Assembly: GCF_003259435.1 (NCBI RefSeq)
Contig: NZ_QLMA01000005.1
Coordinates: 124,001 to 188,000, forward strand
Length of the DNA stretch: 64,000 bases
Source: Chitinophaga dinghuensis
Lineage (GTDB): Bacteria > Bacteroidota > Bacteroidia > Chitinophagales > Chitinophagaceae
Reading direction: 5' to 3'
Made by a program: the position numbers and the translations under genes. Below, one piece after another: positions 8,332 to 17,361 of this stretch (the first letter of the stretch is position 1; each line of letters begins with the position of its first letter). The notes under the pieces are model-generated. The model made no database searches. It was not told where the DNA came from and saw only the letters and a list, made by a program, of their open reading frames with translations.

Positions 8332-9296
8332 TGGGCCTCGGATTCCGCCGAGATGGTGGCGTTCAATTTATTTAGTTCCAGGATGGTCGTGCGTCCATTT
8401 TTGCTGACCCGATACATGGGAACGAATTTCCGGTTCAGCTTTATCTCTTCAAAAGTATACGACGTACGTTGCTGCACTACATTTGAATATACGTCATTGA
8501 AACCGCGTACCAGCACATATACTTCCACGTCTGCGGTTCTCATATCTTCCTCATTAAAGCCCAGTAAAGGGCTGTTCTCATCAATTGGATGGACTACCGT
8601 CCAGTTCATGGACAGACTATCCACCCGTTTTCTTTCGAGGGCTAATTCAAAATATTTATAGACCAGGTGTCCATTTTCTTCCACGAGGAGGGCCAGGTTT
8701 ACCTGAATGATAACATCTGTGAGGGTATGGTATTCCTTGTGGGAGGCCATGCGGAACATTAAGGCTGTTCTGTCTTTATAAGGAGCAATCACGGCATCAT
8801 CGCTGAAGAGCAGATGTGCGCGGGGGCGGGAGAAACGGCCATAGAGGAGACCAGTAACGATTGCAAAAGAGAGGAAGCCGGTCATGGCTTCGATGGAAGC
8901 TACAAAGTTGGCTCCGTCTCCAACGGGGTTCACCCGCCCATAACCCACGGTGGTAAAGGTTTCCGTACTGAAGAAATAAAGTTCTTTGAACTTCTCCCAG
9001 GCTGTTACTCCTCTTACGCCTTGCAGTTGCTCGGGGCCTACCAGCCAGTAAATGCCAGTATAGAAAAGGTTGGCGGCAAAAAAGAATAGCAATAAAAATG
9101 TGATAAAATTCCAGGCCGAGACATTCAACAACGCGTGATAAACACTAAACCGGTGCCAGAATGGATAGCCTTCGCGGCGGAGGTTGAAGGAACCATCCCG
9201 ATTGATAAAGCGGCCGCCATAGCCGGCTGCATTGATACCAAAACCTGTGTCGTCATTTGTTTTGGAGAAAGGGTTAATTCTTTTCAGGAGCGCCAT
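8328..9296 (-). CDS. Inward-rectifier K+ channel (KirBac type)
   Basis: A 322-residue two-helix potassium channel. TM1 spans about 62-84, the selectivity filter TTVGYG is at 115-120, and TM2 is about 132-155 (FVASIEAMTGFLSFAIVTGLLYGRF). It is followed by the cytoplasmic immunoglobulin-like Kir domain with FSRPRAHLLFSD and the typical VVHPIDENSPL strand. An N-terminal slide-helix region (YPFWHRFSVYHALLN) precedes TM1. This is the full Kir architecture and normal KirBac length. It probably acts as a K+ leak or uptake channel in the inner membrane. The gene converges on the symporter and shares 4 bp with its 3' end. Confidence 0.95.
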   Translation of the reverse strand: MALLKRINPFSKTNDDTGFGINAAGYGGRFINRDGSFNLRREGYPFWHRFSVYHALLNVSAWNFITFLLLFFFAANLFYTGIYWLVGPEQLQGVRGVTAWEKFKELYFFSTETFTTVGYGRVNPVGDGANFVASIEAMTGFLSFAIVTGLLYGRFSRPRAHLLFSDDAVIAPYKDRTALMFRMASHKEYHTLTDVIIQVNLALLVEENGHLVYKYFELALERKRVDSLSMNWTVVHPIDENSPLLGFNEEDMRTADVEVYVLVRGFNDVYSNVVQQRTSYTFEEIKLNRKFVPMYRVSKNGRTTILELNKLNATISAESEAH

Positions 9297-9389
9297 TTGA
9301 AAACAGATTATAACATAAAGCTAGTAAGAATTTCAGATCAAATCATCAGGCTGTTCTGCCGGAATGCCGGACTGCAACGTTAAAATATT

Positions 9390-9397
9390 TACCTTTG
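9390..9397 (+). promoter_or_regulatory. -7 box TACCTTTG of the DEAD-box helicase gene
   Basis: TACCTTTG fits the TAnnTTTG consensus and ends 22 bases before the helicase ATG. No -33 TTTG at the correct distance is visible. Confidence 0.42.
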
Positions 9398-9419
9398 TCG
9401 TTCATTTTATAGCAGCGTC

Positions 9420-10760
9420 ATGACTTTTCGTGAATTAAATCTGAATTCATCTTTATTGAATGCCCTGGATGACCTGGGTATTCAGCAACCTACTACTATA
9501 CAGCAGCGGGCCTTTTCCGTGATTATGTCCGGGCAGGATGTATGCGGTATTGCACAGACTGGTACGGGTAAAACCTTTGCCTATTTGCTGCCTACCCTGC
9601 GGTTGTTTAAGTTTAGCAAGGAGAAGCATCCACAGATGCTCATCCTGGTGCCTACGAGGGAACTGGTAGTACAGGTAGTAGAATCTATTAAGAAACTGAC
9701 CACCTACATGAGTGTAGAAGTACTCGGCTTGTATGGTGGTGTCAATATGAATCCGCAGGCAGCCGCCGCGCAGAATAAGGTGGATATTATTGTGGCCACA
9801 CCTGGCCGCCTGTATGATATTATACTCAGCGGCGCGTTGAAAATGAAGTCTGTTAAAAGACTGGTGATTGATGAGATGGATGAGATGCTGAATCTTGGTT
9901 TCCGCACCCAGATTCAAAATATCATAGGTCTGTTGCCGGAGAAAAGGCAGAATCTGTTGTTTTCTGCCACCATTACGGAGGATGTAGAGCAGTTTATTGA
10001 AAATAACTTCAACAATCCTGCGCGTATAGAAGCTGCACCAGCAGGTACTCCGCTGGAAAACATTGATCAGCGTTTGTATCGCGTACCCAACTTCAATACC
10101 AAGGTTAATTTGCTCAAATTGCTGATCAGCACTGATGAGAGCATGACAAAGACATTAATCTTTGCGGGCACAAAAGCATTGGCGGATGATCTGTATGAGC
10201 AATTGAGCCAGACTTTTCCGGAGAATGTGGGAGTTATTCATAGTAACAAGGAACAGAACCATCGATTTAATACCGTTAATGGTTTCCAGGCGGGATCGTT
10301 CCGTTTTCTGATTGCAACGGATATTATCGCCAGAGGTCTGGATATAGCGGAAGTAACCCATGTGATTAACTTCGATACGCCGGAACAGCCAGAGAACTAT
10401 ATTCACCGGATCGGTCGTACGGGTAGGGCGGATAAGAAAGGTATTTCCATATTGCTGAGTAAAGATTCTGAGGAAGACCAACTGGCGGCCGTGGAAGAAT
10501 TGATGAATTATCGCATTCCACAGCAGGATTTACCGGAGGCATTAGAGATTTCGGAGGTATTGACAGAAGATGAGAAGCCTAAGGTATTTATGCGCAACAC
10601 CCTGGTGAAAGCGCCTAAGCTGGAGGATTTCGGGCCCGCTTTCCATGAGAAGAAGGCTAAGAATATGAAGACGAATAACGTCATGACGCATAAAGAGAAG
10701 ATGCTGCTTAAATATGGTAAGCCTAAAAAGAGAGGCGCCAAGCCTAAGCGCAAGCGTTAA
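9420..10760 (+). CDS. DEAD-box ATP-dependent RNA helicase
   Basis: A 446-residue RNA helicase with all core motifs: Q motif (GIQQPTTIQQRA), Walker A AQTGTGKT at 45-52, PTREL at 78-82, TPGR, a DEMD version of motif II (VIDEMDEML), SAT (FSATI), ARGLDIAE and HRIGRTGR. The last 35 residues are lysine/arginine rich, as in RhlE/CshA-type proteins that bind RNA nonspecifically. Likely role is ribosome assembly or cold-related RNA unwinding in the cytoplasm. It is monocistronic, ending in a strong terminator at 10785-10828. DEMD in place of DEAD is a tolerated variant and does not suggest loss of activity. Confidence 0.96.
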   Translation: MTFRELNLNSSLLNALDDLGIQQPTTIQQRAFSVIMSGQDVCGIAQTGTGKTFAYLLPTLRLFKFSKEKHPQMLILVPTRELVVQVVESIKKLTTYMSVEVLGLYGGVNMNPQAAAAQNKVDIIVATPGRLYDIILSGALKMKSVKRLVIDEMDEMLNLGFRTQIQNIIGLLPEKRQNLLFSATITEDVEQFIENNFNNPARIEAAPAGTPLENIDQRLYRVPNFNTKVNLLKLLISTDESMTKTLIFAGTKALADDLYEQLSQTFPENVGVIHSNKEQNHRFNTVNGFQAGSFRFLIATDIIARGLDIAEVTHVINFDTPEQPENYIHRIGRTGRADKKGISILLSKDSEEDQLAAVEELMNYRIPQQDLPEALEISEVLTEDEKPKVFMRNTLVKAPKLEDFGPAFHEKKAKNMKTNNVMTHKEKMLLKYGKPKKRGAKPKRKR

Positions 10761-10784
10761 TATTTAATAAAATACTAGTATATA

Positions 10785-10828
10785 AAGTCCGGCTTTCGCC
10801 CTCTGGGGGTGAAAGCCGGACTTTTTTG
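10785..10828 (+). terminator. Intrinsic terminator of the DEAD-box helicase gene
   Basis: A 17-bp stem (10785-10801 with 10807-10823, one G-T wobble) with a short loop runs into six T residues. It is a classic Rho-independent terminator 25 bp after the stop codon. Confidence 0.9.
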
Positions 10829-10935
10829 TTAACGATTTACTAATATCTAGTACTAAAATACTAGTCTTCTCTTTAATGAGATTGTAAACGCGATGAAACC
10901 ATCATCCATTTATTGACCAAAAAAAACCTTTAGTA

Positions 10936-11430
10936 ATGCGTAGGAAGTTTTTATCCATTGGCTTTTTCTTGGCTGGAATCACTAGTGTTGCGTGCGCGCA
11001 AACTATTTTCCCGAACAGCAAAAATGATGTGCTGAAAACAAACATGGTCATTAGAACGCTTAACAATCAAAAGAGTCCGGACGGACAGTTGAGCGTAAGA
11101 GTAGGCTTTCACAATTACGATGACGACAAGGATTATGTAACGGCCAAGAACGACACTATGACGAACTGGAGTAAAGGCTGGCAGCGCGATGCCAAGCTGA
11201 CCCAGAGCGATCAAAAGTACAAGCTGGAAGATATCCAGGATACTTTTATCCGGTTGTACATGAATCCGCCAACCAGCGAGCCTTGCGAGGTGGAATGTAC
11301 GCTCAGCATTACCTTCACAGATGGGGATAAAGTTAAAACATTCAAGAAAATATTTTCCCCCATCACCATCACTGCGGACACGGCTATACGATATGTAGAA
11401 GTCGTGGATAAATCCAAGGTCAAAAAGTAG
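10936..11430 (+). CDS. Secreted protein of unknown function
   Basis: A 164-residue protein with a clear signal peptide (MRRKFLSIGF then a hydrophobic run, cleavage near CAQ at about 20-22). The mature part alternates short beta-strand-like segments (LSVRVGFHNYDDDKDYVTAKND; VECTLSITFTDGDKVKTFKKIF), suggesting a small beta-sandwich in the periplasm or outside the cell. I recognise no family. The C22 of the signal region is not in a good lipobox. The preceding 175 bp hold the helicase terminator and several ACTAG(T)A words (about 10773-10780 and 10848-10865) but no clear promoter box. Confidence 0.75.
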   Translation: MRRKFLSIGFFLAGITSVACAQTIFPNSKNDVLKTNMVIRTLNNQKSPDGQLSVRVGFHNYDDDKDYVTAKNDTMTNWSKGWQRDAKLTQSDQKYKLEDIQDTFIRLYMNPPTSEPCEVECTLSITFTDGDKVKTFKKIFSPITITADTAIRYVEVVDKSKVKK

Positions 11431-11461
11431 TGAGATTCTCCTGTACTCTACCCTTCTAAGT

Positions 11462-12355
11462 TTATCTGAATATTTTTTCTTTCACAAATCTGGCACTTTT
11501 GGCGACACATTCGAGGGCACTGGGAACATAATTGTTCCCTTGCTCTACGAATAAGTGTTTCAATCCTGCTTGCTTTGCGTAGGGTAAGATTTTAGTAAAA
11601 TCGATTGAGCCATCCCCTACCACTGCATGTAAATCGGGATCGTTTTTATCCATATCCTTAATGTGCCAGATAACGAATCTTCCAGGCTGAAGAGCAAACA
11701 GGCGTTGCGGATCTTGTCCGGACCGGATGGCCCAATATAGGTCCAGCTCCAGTTTCACCAGCCCGGGATCAGTTTGTGAAAGGAGAATATCGTATCCTGT
11801 TTTTCCATTATTCGCTACGAATTCGAAATTATGGTTGTGGTATAGCAGCTGAAGGCCAGCCTGCTTTACCTGCTCTCCCATTTCATTAAGGGTCTGCGCC
11901 AGCAGGCGGAAACTTTCGGGATTTCGCAGCTGTGGGTCGAGCCATGGCCATACTATGTACTGTTGTCCTAACGCCTTTGCCCCTTTTATACAATCATCCA
12001 GGTATTTTTTTCTTTCATCAACCGTTACGCCAGGCAGGAGGAACTTGTCGATATCATAATGGCCACTGGAAGAAGTGAGATTAAATTCCTGTAACAATTC
12101 ATGGAAAGCAGCGGGTTCCATGTTCCAGTAAAATTTGTTACCGCCGTGATTGAAGCCATAGGTTTCCACTTCCTGGTAGCCGTAGGAAGCCACCTGTTGC
12201 AGCGTACTCCGGGGGTCTTTTTTCATTTCTGCATTGAGGGAATACAATTGCAAGCCCAGTTTATATTTGGGAGCAGTAACCGCATGGGCCCATGCAGGCG
12301 TGAGGCTTGCTGCGGCGAATGTGCCGGCAAGACCAATAAAATTTCGTCTGTTCAT
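11462..12355 (-). CDS. Sugar phosphate isomerase/epimerase-like TIM-barrel protein, Tat-exported
   Basis: A 297-residue protein of the xylose-isomerase-like TIM-barrel superfamily (AP endonuclease 2 fold). The N-terminus MNRRNFIGLAG is a twin-arginine signal, with cleavage expected near PAWAHA (about 20-26), so it probably works in the periplasm. Barrel metal-ligand segments are visible: YHNHNFEF, LDLYWAIRSGQDP, WHIKDMD and FVEQGN with the conserved acidic and histidine residues. Members act on sugars or inositols; the exact substrate cannot be read from sequence. It is divergent from an AraC regulator 93 bp away, which may control it. Confidence 0.88.
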   Translation of the reverse strand: MNRRNFIGLAGTFAAASLTPAWAHAVTAPKYKLGLQLYSLNAEMKKDPRSTLQQVASYGYQEVETYGFNHGGNKFYWNMEPAAFHELLQEFNLTSSSGHYDIDKFLLPGVTVDERKKYLDDCIKGAKALGQQYIVWPWLDPQLRNPESFRLLAQTLNEMGEQVKQAGLQLLYHNHNFEFVANNGKTGYDILLSQTDPGLVKLELDLYWAIRSGQDPQRLFALQPGRFVIWHIKDMDKNDPDLHAVVGDGSIDFTKILPYAKQAGLKHLFVEQGNNYVPSALECVAKSARFVKEKIFR

Positions 12356-12377
12356 AACCGTGGTAATTATCTGCGCT

Positions 12378-12385
12378 CAAAAGTA
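12378..12385 (-). promoter_or_regulatory. -7 box TACTTTTG of the sugar isomerase-like gene
   Basis: On the minus strand TACTTTTG matches TAnnTTTG and ends 22 bases before the ATG of the Tat-exported isomerase-like gene. The -33 box is not clearly present. Confidence 0.4.
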
Positions 12386-12448
12386 TCAGAAAGATCCTGG
12401 ATGAAATTGTAAAAATGCGAAGCTTGTTATTTTTTATTATTTTGGAAT

Positions 12449-13240
12449 ATGTTCCGCTATCATGAATATCCCGTATTACCGCCAGCATCCAACTATATAA
12501 AAAAATGTTGGGTATTGGATAATTCGCGCTCTGGTATTGCATTGGAGGGCAAACAGGTATTACCCAACGGATGTTTCAATATTGCATTTATTCATGGACC
12601 GGGAATCAATATTGATGGATGCCGGGGACATCATTTCCTGCAAGCAGGCAATTATTTATGCGGACAATTAACCACCAGTATCCGTATTCACCTCCACGGG
12701 TATACGAAAATATTTCTCGTACAATTTTATCCCTGGGCCCCTGCCCATTTCCTGGATGAGCCATTAACCGAAACTGCGGATACCTTTGTTCCATTGGAAT
12801 TATTGCAACATCGGTTGGCATTTCAATTTGATGTAACGGATGAGCAACAGATACAGGCCTACTTTCATCGCTATTTCAGTCAGTCTTTACCCATCACTCC
12901 GGCATGGCAGGCCTGTCAGTTGATCAGGGAACATAGGGGCAATATTCCCGTGCATACAGTGGCTGGCGAGTTTGGTCGTTCGGGGAGATACCTGGAAATG
13001 ATGTTCAGGGAGACGATTGGCATCAGTCCGAAAACCTATGCAGGCATTATTCGGATCAGGAGCCTGATAGACCGGCTGCAGACCTCTGGAGATAAACTGC
13101 GGCTCACGTCTATGGCACTGGATCAGGGATTTTATGACCAGGCCCATTTTATTAGAAGTTTCAAAACAATGGTCAGTGTTTCTCCGGGGAAATTTAAATC
13201 AGACGACTTCCTGCTTTCCCGCCATGGGAGCAGTTATTAG
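12449..13240 (+). CDS. AraC-family transcriptional regulator (DUF6597-type N-terminus)
   Basis: A 263-residue cytoplasmic regulator. The N-terminal half (HEYPVLPPASNYIKKCWVLD, then LPNGCFNIAFIHG) matches the cupin-like sensor domain common in Bacteroidota AraC proteins. The C-terminal about 100 residues form the two-HTH AraC domain (VHTVAGEFGRSGRYLEMMFRE and LTSMALDQGFYDQAHFIRSFK, then VSPGKFK). It is divergent from the isomerase-like gene and 48 bp upstream of the DUF1697 gene. The effector is unknown. The second half resembles the regulator at 27407-28168. Confidence 0.9.
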   Translation: MFRYHEYPVLPPASNYIKKCWVLDNSRSGIALEGKQVLPNGCFNIAFIHGPGINIDGCRGHHFLQAGNYLCGQLTTSIRIHLHGYTKIFLVQFYPWAPAHFLDEPLTETADTFVPLELLQHRLAFQFDVTDEQQIQAYFHRYFSQSLPITPAWQACQLIREHRGNIPVHTVAGEFGRSGRYLEMMFRETIGISPKTYAGIIRIRSLIDRLQTSGDKLRLTSMALDQGFYDQAHFIRSFKTMVSVSPGKFKSDDFLLSRHGSSY

Positions 13241-13288
13241 AACGATGACTACGTGTCTCCCTAAAAATAAATTACTTATATTTACCAT

Positions 13289-13831
13289 ATGGAAACATAT
13301 GTAGCCCTTCTCAGAGGCATTAATGTCAGTGGAAAAAATATCATCAAAATGGAGGACCTCCGCCCTATGTTTGAGCGGATGCAATTCAGCAATGTAGCCA
13401 CATTCATTCAAAGCGGGAATGTGATTTTCTCTACTAAAGCGACCCCGGAAAGTACCCTGCTGAAAAAAATTGAAAAAGCGCTGGAACAGGAACTCGGGTA
13501 TAGTGTGCCGGTGATGTTACGCACCCATGCGTCTTTGGCGACAGTCGTCTCCCAACATCCTTTTGGCCATGTGGCTACAGCGGAAACGAGGAAATTGTAT
13601 GTCACCTTCCTGCATGAAACACCATCCGCAGCGTTACAGGAAACGATGTTACAATTGGCTTCTGCGCAGGAAAAAATCCATTTCATAGATCGGGAATTAT
13701 ATATAGCGGTTGAAAAAGACATGTCTAAGCCTGTATTTACCAATGTATTAATTGAGAAAAAATTAAAAATGTCGGCTACAACCCGCAACTGGGCTACTGT
13801 CAATAAATTGGTAACGCTCTCCGCCCGTTAA
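13289..13831 (+). CDS. DUF1697 domain-containing protein
   Basis: A 180-residue cytoplasmic protein of the DUF1697 family. It opens with YVALLRGINVSGKNIIKMEDLR and continues with the conserved VATFIQSGNVIFST, both hallmark segments; the family length is also about 180. Its biochemical role is not known. A near-match to the -7 box (TATATTTA) lies just before the ATG. Confidence 0.9.
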   Translation: METYVALLRGINVSGKNIIKMEDLRPMFERMQFSNVATFIQSGNVIFSTKATPESTLLKKIEKALEQELGYSVPVMLRTHASLATVVSQHPFGHVATAETRKLYVTFLHETPSAALQETMLQLASAQEKIHFIDRELYIAVEKDMSKPVFTNVLIEKKLKMSATTRNWATVNKLVTLSAR

Positions 13832-13959
13832 TTTTTTTGTTAATCACTTATTAATTTCTGGTACCATCCTTCTCCGTCATGGTTATACTGATAATGTACA
13901 GTGCATTTTGAAACCCTATTGCAACGATTGCGATACATTAACGGAATAACACAAATGTC

Positions 13960-14982
13960 ATGACGAGAAGAATTTACCTACATACCCCCACTGCAGACTA
14001 CAAGCGTGAGTCTTCCATTCCTTCAGATTTAAAGTCCTATTGCTGGCGACCTGCAAGGATTTACCTGGATAGAGATGAGACAGGATGGGTAATGGAACAG
14101 AAAGTAGAGATTTTTGGCATTGGCATCTGCCGGGATCTGCATCATCTTCCGGCGGGAACACAGCTGGAGGTAGTCAGTGAATATCGGTTGCTGGCATTGA
14201 ATCAGTCATCCTCTTACCTGGTGCAGACGCATGCAGGCCATTTGGTGGATGTAGGCGATAAATATGCGGCAGAGCATACACTTTTCAAAGTAGCGCCAGG
14301 CATTAATAATACAGTGGTGGATAGCGGTTTGGGAGAAATCTTTTATGTTACTGTGCGGCCGGACTGGATAAAAACGCTGGTGCGGGCTTATCCGGAGCTT
14401 CGCCGGTTGAAGCGCTGGGAGCAGGTGATCACTACCACCCGCGTACATGAGAATAATCTGAACACCAATTACATCCGTGAAACCATGAAGAAGCGGATAT
14501 TGGGCTGTCAGGATTTACAGAATCATCGTAAGCGGTATATGGCCCGTTGTGCGGTCAACTACCTGGTGAATTTCATCAATGAGCTGGTGGAAAGCACGCC
14601 ACAGCAACTGACTTCCGCAGAAGTGCAACTGGCCCATGATATTGCGGAAACCATCCGGGAAAATTTCTACCTGATATATATTGAGAATTTGCTGACGGAG
14701 AAGTTCGGCCGGCCCTTCCAGCAGCTGGACGATTATTTCAAAGCTGTCATGCATAACAGTATTCATGAATACCTGCAAATGGAAAGAATGGACTGGGCGT
14801 ATCATCAACTGGCTAATACCACAGAAGATCATGAATCTATTGCATGTCTTTGCGGCTATTTGCCGTGGGGGAGTCCGGATGAAGAATTAAACAACGACCA
14901 ACATAGTTTCAAACGCTTTGTCAGGGATTTCAAAAGCTATTATAATCTCACTATTCTGGAAGTAAGAGTAGAAATGAACTAG
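13960..14982 (+). CDS. Divergent AraC-like HTH protein of unknown role
   Basis: A 340-residue protein whose C-terminal part looks like a degenerate AraC DNA-binding domain. IENLLTEKFGRPFQQLDDYFKAVM resembles the first HTH plus F-K-x-x-x motif, HEYLQMERMDWAYHQLANT matches the linker helix R-x-x-x-A-x-x-L, and IACLCGYL with SFKRFVRDFKSYYNLTILEVR matches the second HTH. An insertion (about WGSPDEELNNDQ) interrupts the second HTH. The N-terminal about 180 residues look like a beta-rich sensor (VVSEYRLLALNQSS; IFYVTVRPDW) that I do not recognise. It stands alone with 128 bp upstream. Regulator is the best guess, at moderate confidence. Confidence 0.7.
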   Translation: MTRRIYLHTPTADYKRESSIPSDLKSYCWRPARIYLDRDETGWVMEQKVEIFGIGICRDLHHLPAGTQLEVVSEYRLLALNQSSSYLVQTHAGHLVDVGDKYAAEHTLFKVAPGINNTVVDSGLGEIFYVTVRPDWIKTLVRAYPELRRLKRWEQVITTTRVHENNLNTNYIRETMKKRILGCQDLQNHRKRYMARCAVNYLVNFINELVESTPQQLTSAEVQLAHDIAETIRENFYLIYIENLLTEKFGRPFQQLDDYFKAVMHNSIHEYLQMERMDWAYHQLANTTEDHESIACLCGYLPWGSPDEELNNDQHSFKRFVRDFKSYYNLTILEVRVEMN

Positions 14983-15027
14983 TTATTATTCAGGATTATT
15001 AGAATCCAAGATCCGTTCCTACATTGA

Positions 15028-15912
15028 CTATTTCTCACCAGCGGTCGCTTTCTGGAGTTCCTCCACGAAACGGGCCGCTGATTTTTTTGGGTGTGTTCCT
15101 TTCTGTGTAATGATATAGGATCTTCTTATCCACTCCTGCCCTTTCACCAGTATTACCCGGATATTTTTCCAGCCTGTTACAGCACGTTCATTCAACAGAG
15201 TGGCCCAATGGCCTTTCTCCACCAAGGACAAAATGGAGTGCACATCATTCATTTCAATGCGGACCGACAAGGTGATATTATGTTTATAGAGGATTTCATC
15301 GAGGAAGTCCCTGGAACTGTATCCTCTTGTAGCCAGGATCATATCTACTCCTTTCAGCGATTCAATCGGCAATGTTTTCTTTCCTGCCAGCGGATGGTGT
15401 TTTCCAACGGCAAGGACTATACGTGAATTTACCAATGGTTTCATCTCCAGTTGGTCTTCCTGGCCGGTGGTATGGAAAGACAGTACCATGTCGAGGTCTG
15501 CTGCCAGGAGTTTATGTACAAGCTCATCCGGGGAACCGTATACAATCCGCAGTCGTACCCCCGGATATTTCCGGGGAAAGCTGATGAGTAAGGGTTGCAG
15601 GAGGCTGGTAAATGCATAGGTTACCCCGATCCTCAGTTCGCCTGTCAGCAGTCCTTGTAAATCCTCAATGGCTTGTTTGGTTTTATCTACTTCTGTGAGG
15701 ACAAAGCGGGCATGTTCCAGTAATACCTGTCCGCTTTCCGTCAGGCGTACTCTTCTGCCGATGCGGTCAAACAGGTGGGTATTTAGTTCGGATTCCAGTT
15801 GCATGATCTGCTGGGAGAGCGTGGATTGGGTGATGTACAGCTCTTCAGCAGCGGCGGTGAAATTGCCTTTCTCTGCAGCGTGTACAAAGTATTTCAGCTG
15901 ACGCAACTCCAT
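15028..15912 (-). CDS. LysR-family transcriptional regulator
   Basis: A 294-residue LysR regulator. The N-terminal HTH is canonical (MELRQLKYFVHAAEKGNFTAAAEELYITQSTLSQQI in sequence order, residues 1-36), followed by the linker helix and a periplasmic-binding-like effector domain (LRIGVTYAFTSLLQPLL; LDMVLSFHT). It resembles CynR/CysB-like autoinducers but the ligand is unknown. It is divergent from an MFS exporter, and three ACTAAT words in the 132-bp gap suggest that the pair is controlled together. Confidence 0.95.
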   Translation of the reverse strand: MELRQLKYFVHAAEKGNFTAAAEELYITQSTLSQQIMQLESELNTHLFDRIGRRVRLTESGQVLLEHARFVLTEVDKTKQAIEDLQGLLTGELRIGVTYAFTSLLQPLLISFPRKYPGVRLRIVYGSPDELVHKLLAADLDMVLSFHTTGQEDQLEMKPLVNSRIVLAVGKHHPLAGKKTLPIESLKGVDMILATRGYSSRDFLDEILYKHNITLSVRIEMNDVHSILSLVEKGHWATLLNERAVTGWKNIRVILVKGQEWIRRSYIITQKGTHPKKSAARFVEELQKATAGEK

Positions 15913-15966
15913 ACTAATCGGTTTTACTAATGGAAATGATTAAAACAATCTATTTAACTAATTAGT
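15913..15966. promoter_or_regulatory. ACTAAT repeat cluster, candidate LysR operator
   Basis: ACTAAT occurs at 15913-15918, 15926-15931 and 15957-15962. The last copy is part of the perfect 10-bp palindrome ACTAATTAGT (15957-15966). The cluster fills the control region between the divergent LysR and MFS genes, the usual place for LysR recognition and activation sites. Binding is inferred. Confidence 0.4.
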
Positions 15967-16044
15967 GTAAATGTAGGACTTTTGTGGTCGATTTAGCGCA
16001 TGGCCTTTCTGCCAGCGCAGTGAGAACCAGGAAAAACCTTTAGA

Positions 16045-17286
16045 ATGGAAGTATTTCGCTCATTAAAATCCCGCAACTTCAGACTGTTTTTTTATGGTCA
16101 ATCTGTTTCCTTGGTTGGAACTTGGATGCAGAAGACAGCAGTCTGCTGGCTGATATACCGACTCACAGGGTCTGCATGGCTGCTTGGTGTGGTTAGTTTT
16201 GCGGGACTCATACCCTCTCTCGTATTAGCCCCTTATGCGGGCAGTTATATAGACCGGCATAACCGGTATAAGATACTTGTACAGACGCAGGTTATCAATA
16301 TGGTACAGGCGCTTGCTTTTGCGCTGTTGATATTATTCCGGTATTACAATACGAACTGGATTATTCTCCTTACGCTTTTACAGGGGATTGTGAATGTTTT
16401 TGAAGTCACCTGCCGGCAGTCGCTCATGGTGGATATGGTTACCAACAAGGAGGATTTGCCGAATGCCATTGTCCTGAATTCCACTATGTGGAACTTTGCC
16501 CGTATCGCGGGGCCCGCGTTGGCAGGGATTCTGCTGAGTACTCTTGGGGAAGATGTCTGTTTTGTATTGAATTTTGTGAGTTACATCCCCATATTGATTT
16601 GTTTGTTTATGATGAAGCTGGAAGTACCGGTGATACACAAGAGCGACACTAGTATCTGGGTGGAATTGCGGGCAGGATTTCAGTACATTTCGCATGACAA
16701 GGACCTCTTATCGCTCTTGCTAATGTTGACCGTCAGCAGTATGCTGGTAATGCCATTCAATACGCTCATGCCGATGTTTGCCAAGGATATTTTCCATGGG
16801 GATGCCCGTACTTTCAGTTGGTTTGAGAGTGCGGCGGGGCTTGGCTCTATTATATCTGCCATTTATTTAGCCAGGTTAAAGCCAGGAAGGGATCTTATCA
16901 AAGTATTGATTACTTCCAGTCTGATCTTCTCCTTAAGTCTGCTCCTGCTGGCCTATTCCGGTTGGCTCCCTATGGCATTGGTATTCATGCTTTGTTCTGG
17001 GGTGGGCATGATGGCGCAGACTTCCGCCATAAACACTTATATACAAACGCATGCTTTACCGGCCATGCGTGCGAGGGCCATCAGTTATTATATCATGGCC
17101 TACCAGGGCATGATACCTATTGGTAGCTTGCTGGCTGGCGCAGCGGCCAATGCGGCGGGACCGCGGTTTACGGTATTTGTAGAGGGACTTTTAGGCGCCG
17201 TGTCTGTAGCCTTATTTGTGGCGTACCGCCGCAGGCATGTAAATGATGTTTCCGGGCCGGATGGGGCTCGTCAGCCGGCTATTTAA
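16045..17286 (+). CDS. MFS transporter, DHA3/EntS-like exporter
   Basis: A 413-residue inner-membrane protein with about 12 transmembrane segments. It opens with SLKSRNFRLFFYGQSVSLVGTWMQ, the typical start of the DHA3 group (EntS, MefA-like), and has the loop PYAGSYIDRHNRYKI between helices 2 and 3 (a form of the MFS G-x-x-x-D-R motif). DHA3 exporters move siderophores, macrolides or metabolites outward by proton antiport; substrate unknown. It is divergent from, and probably controlled by, the LysR regulator. Confidence 0.9.
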   Translation: MEVFRSLKSRNFRLFFYGQSVSLVGTWMQKTAVCWLIYRLTGSAWLLGVVSFAGLIPSLVLAPYAGSYIDRHNRYKILVQTQVINMVQALAFALLILFRYYNTNWIILLTLLQGIVNVFEVTCRQSLMVDMVTNKEDLPNAIVLNSTMWNFARIAGPALAGILLSTLGEDVCFVLNFVSYIPILICLFMMKLEVPVIHKSDTSIWVELRAGFQYISHDKDLLSLLLMLTVSSMLVMPFNTLMPMFAKDIFHGDARTFSWFESAAGLGSIISAIYLARLKPGRDLIKVLITSSLIFSLSLLLLAYSGWLPMALVFMLCSGVGMMAQTSAINTYIQTHALPAMRARAISYYIMAYQGMIPIGSLLAGAAANAAGPRFTVFVEGLLGAVSVALFVAYRRRHVNDVSGPDGARQPAI

Positions 17287-17361
17287 ATAGCAATCTTTTG
17301 CGGGAAAGGAAAGAATGCTTAAATTCCTCATAGCATTTTTCATTCTTTAAAGCAGTCAGAT

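Noticed and set aside
9420..10760. DEMD in place of DEAD as a sign of an inactive helicase
   Set aside because: The key D and E residues of motif II are kept and all other motifs are intact; the third position varies among active helicases.
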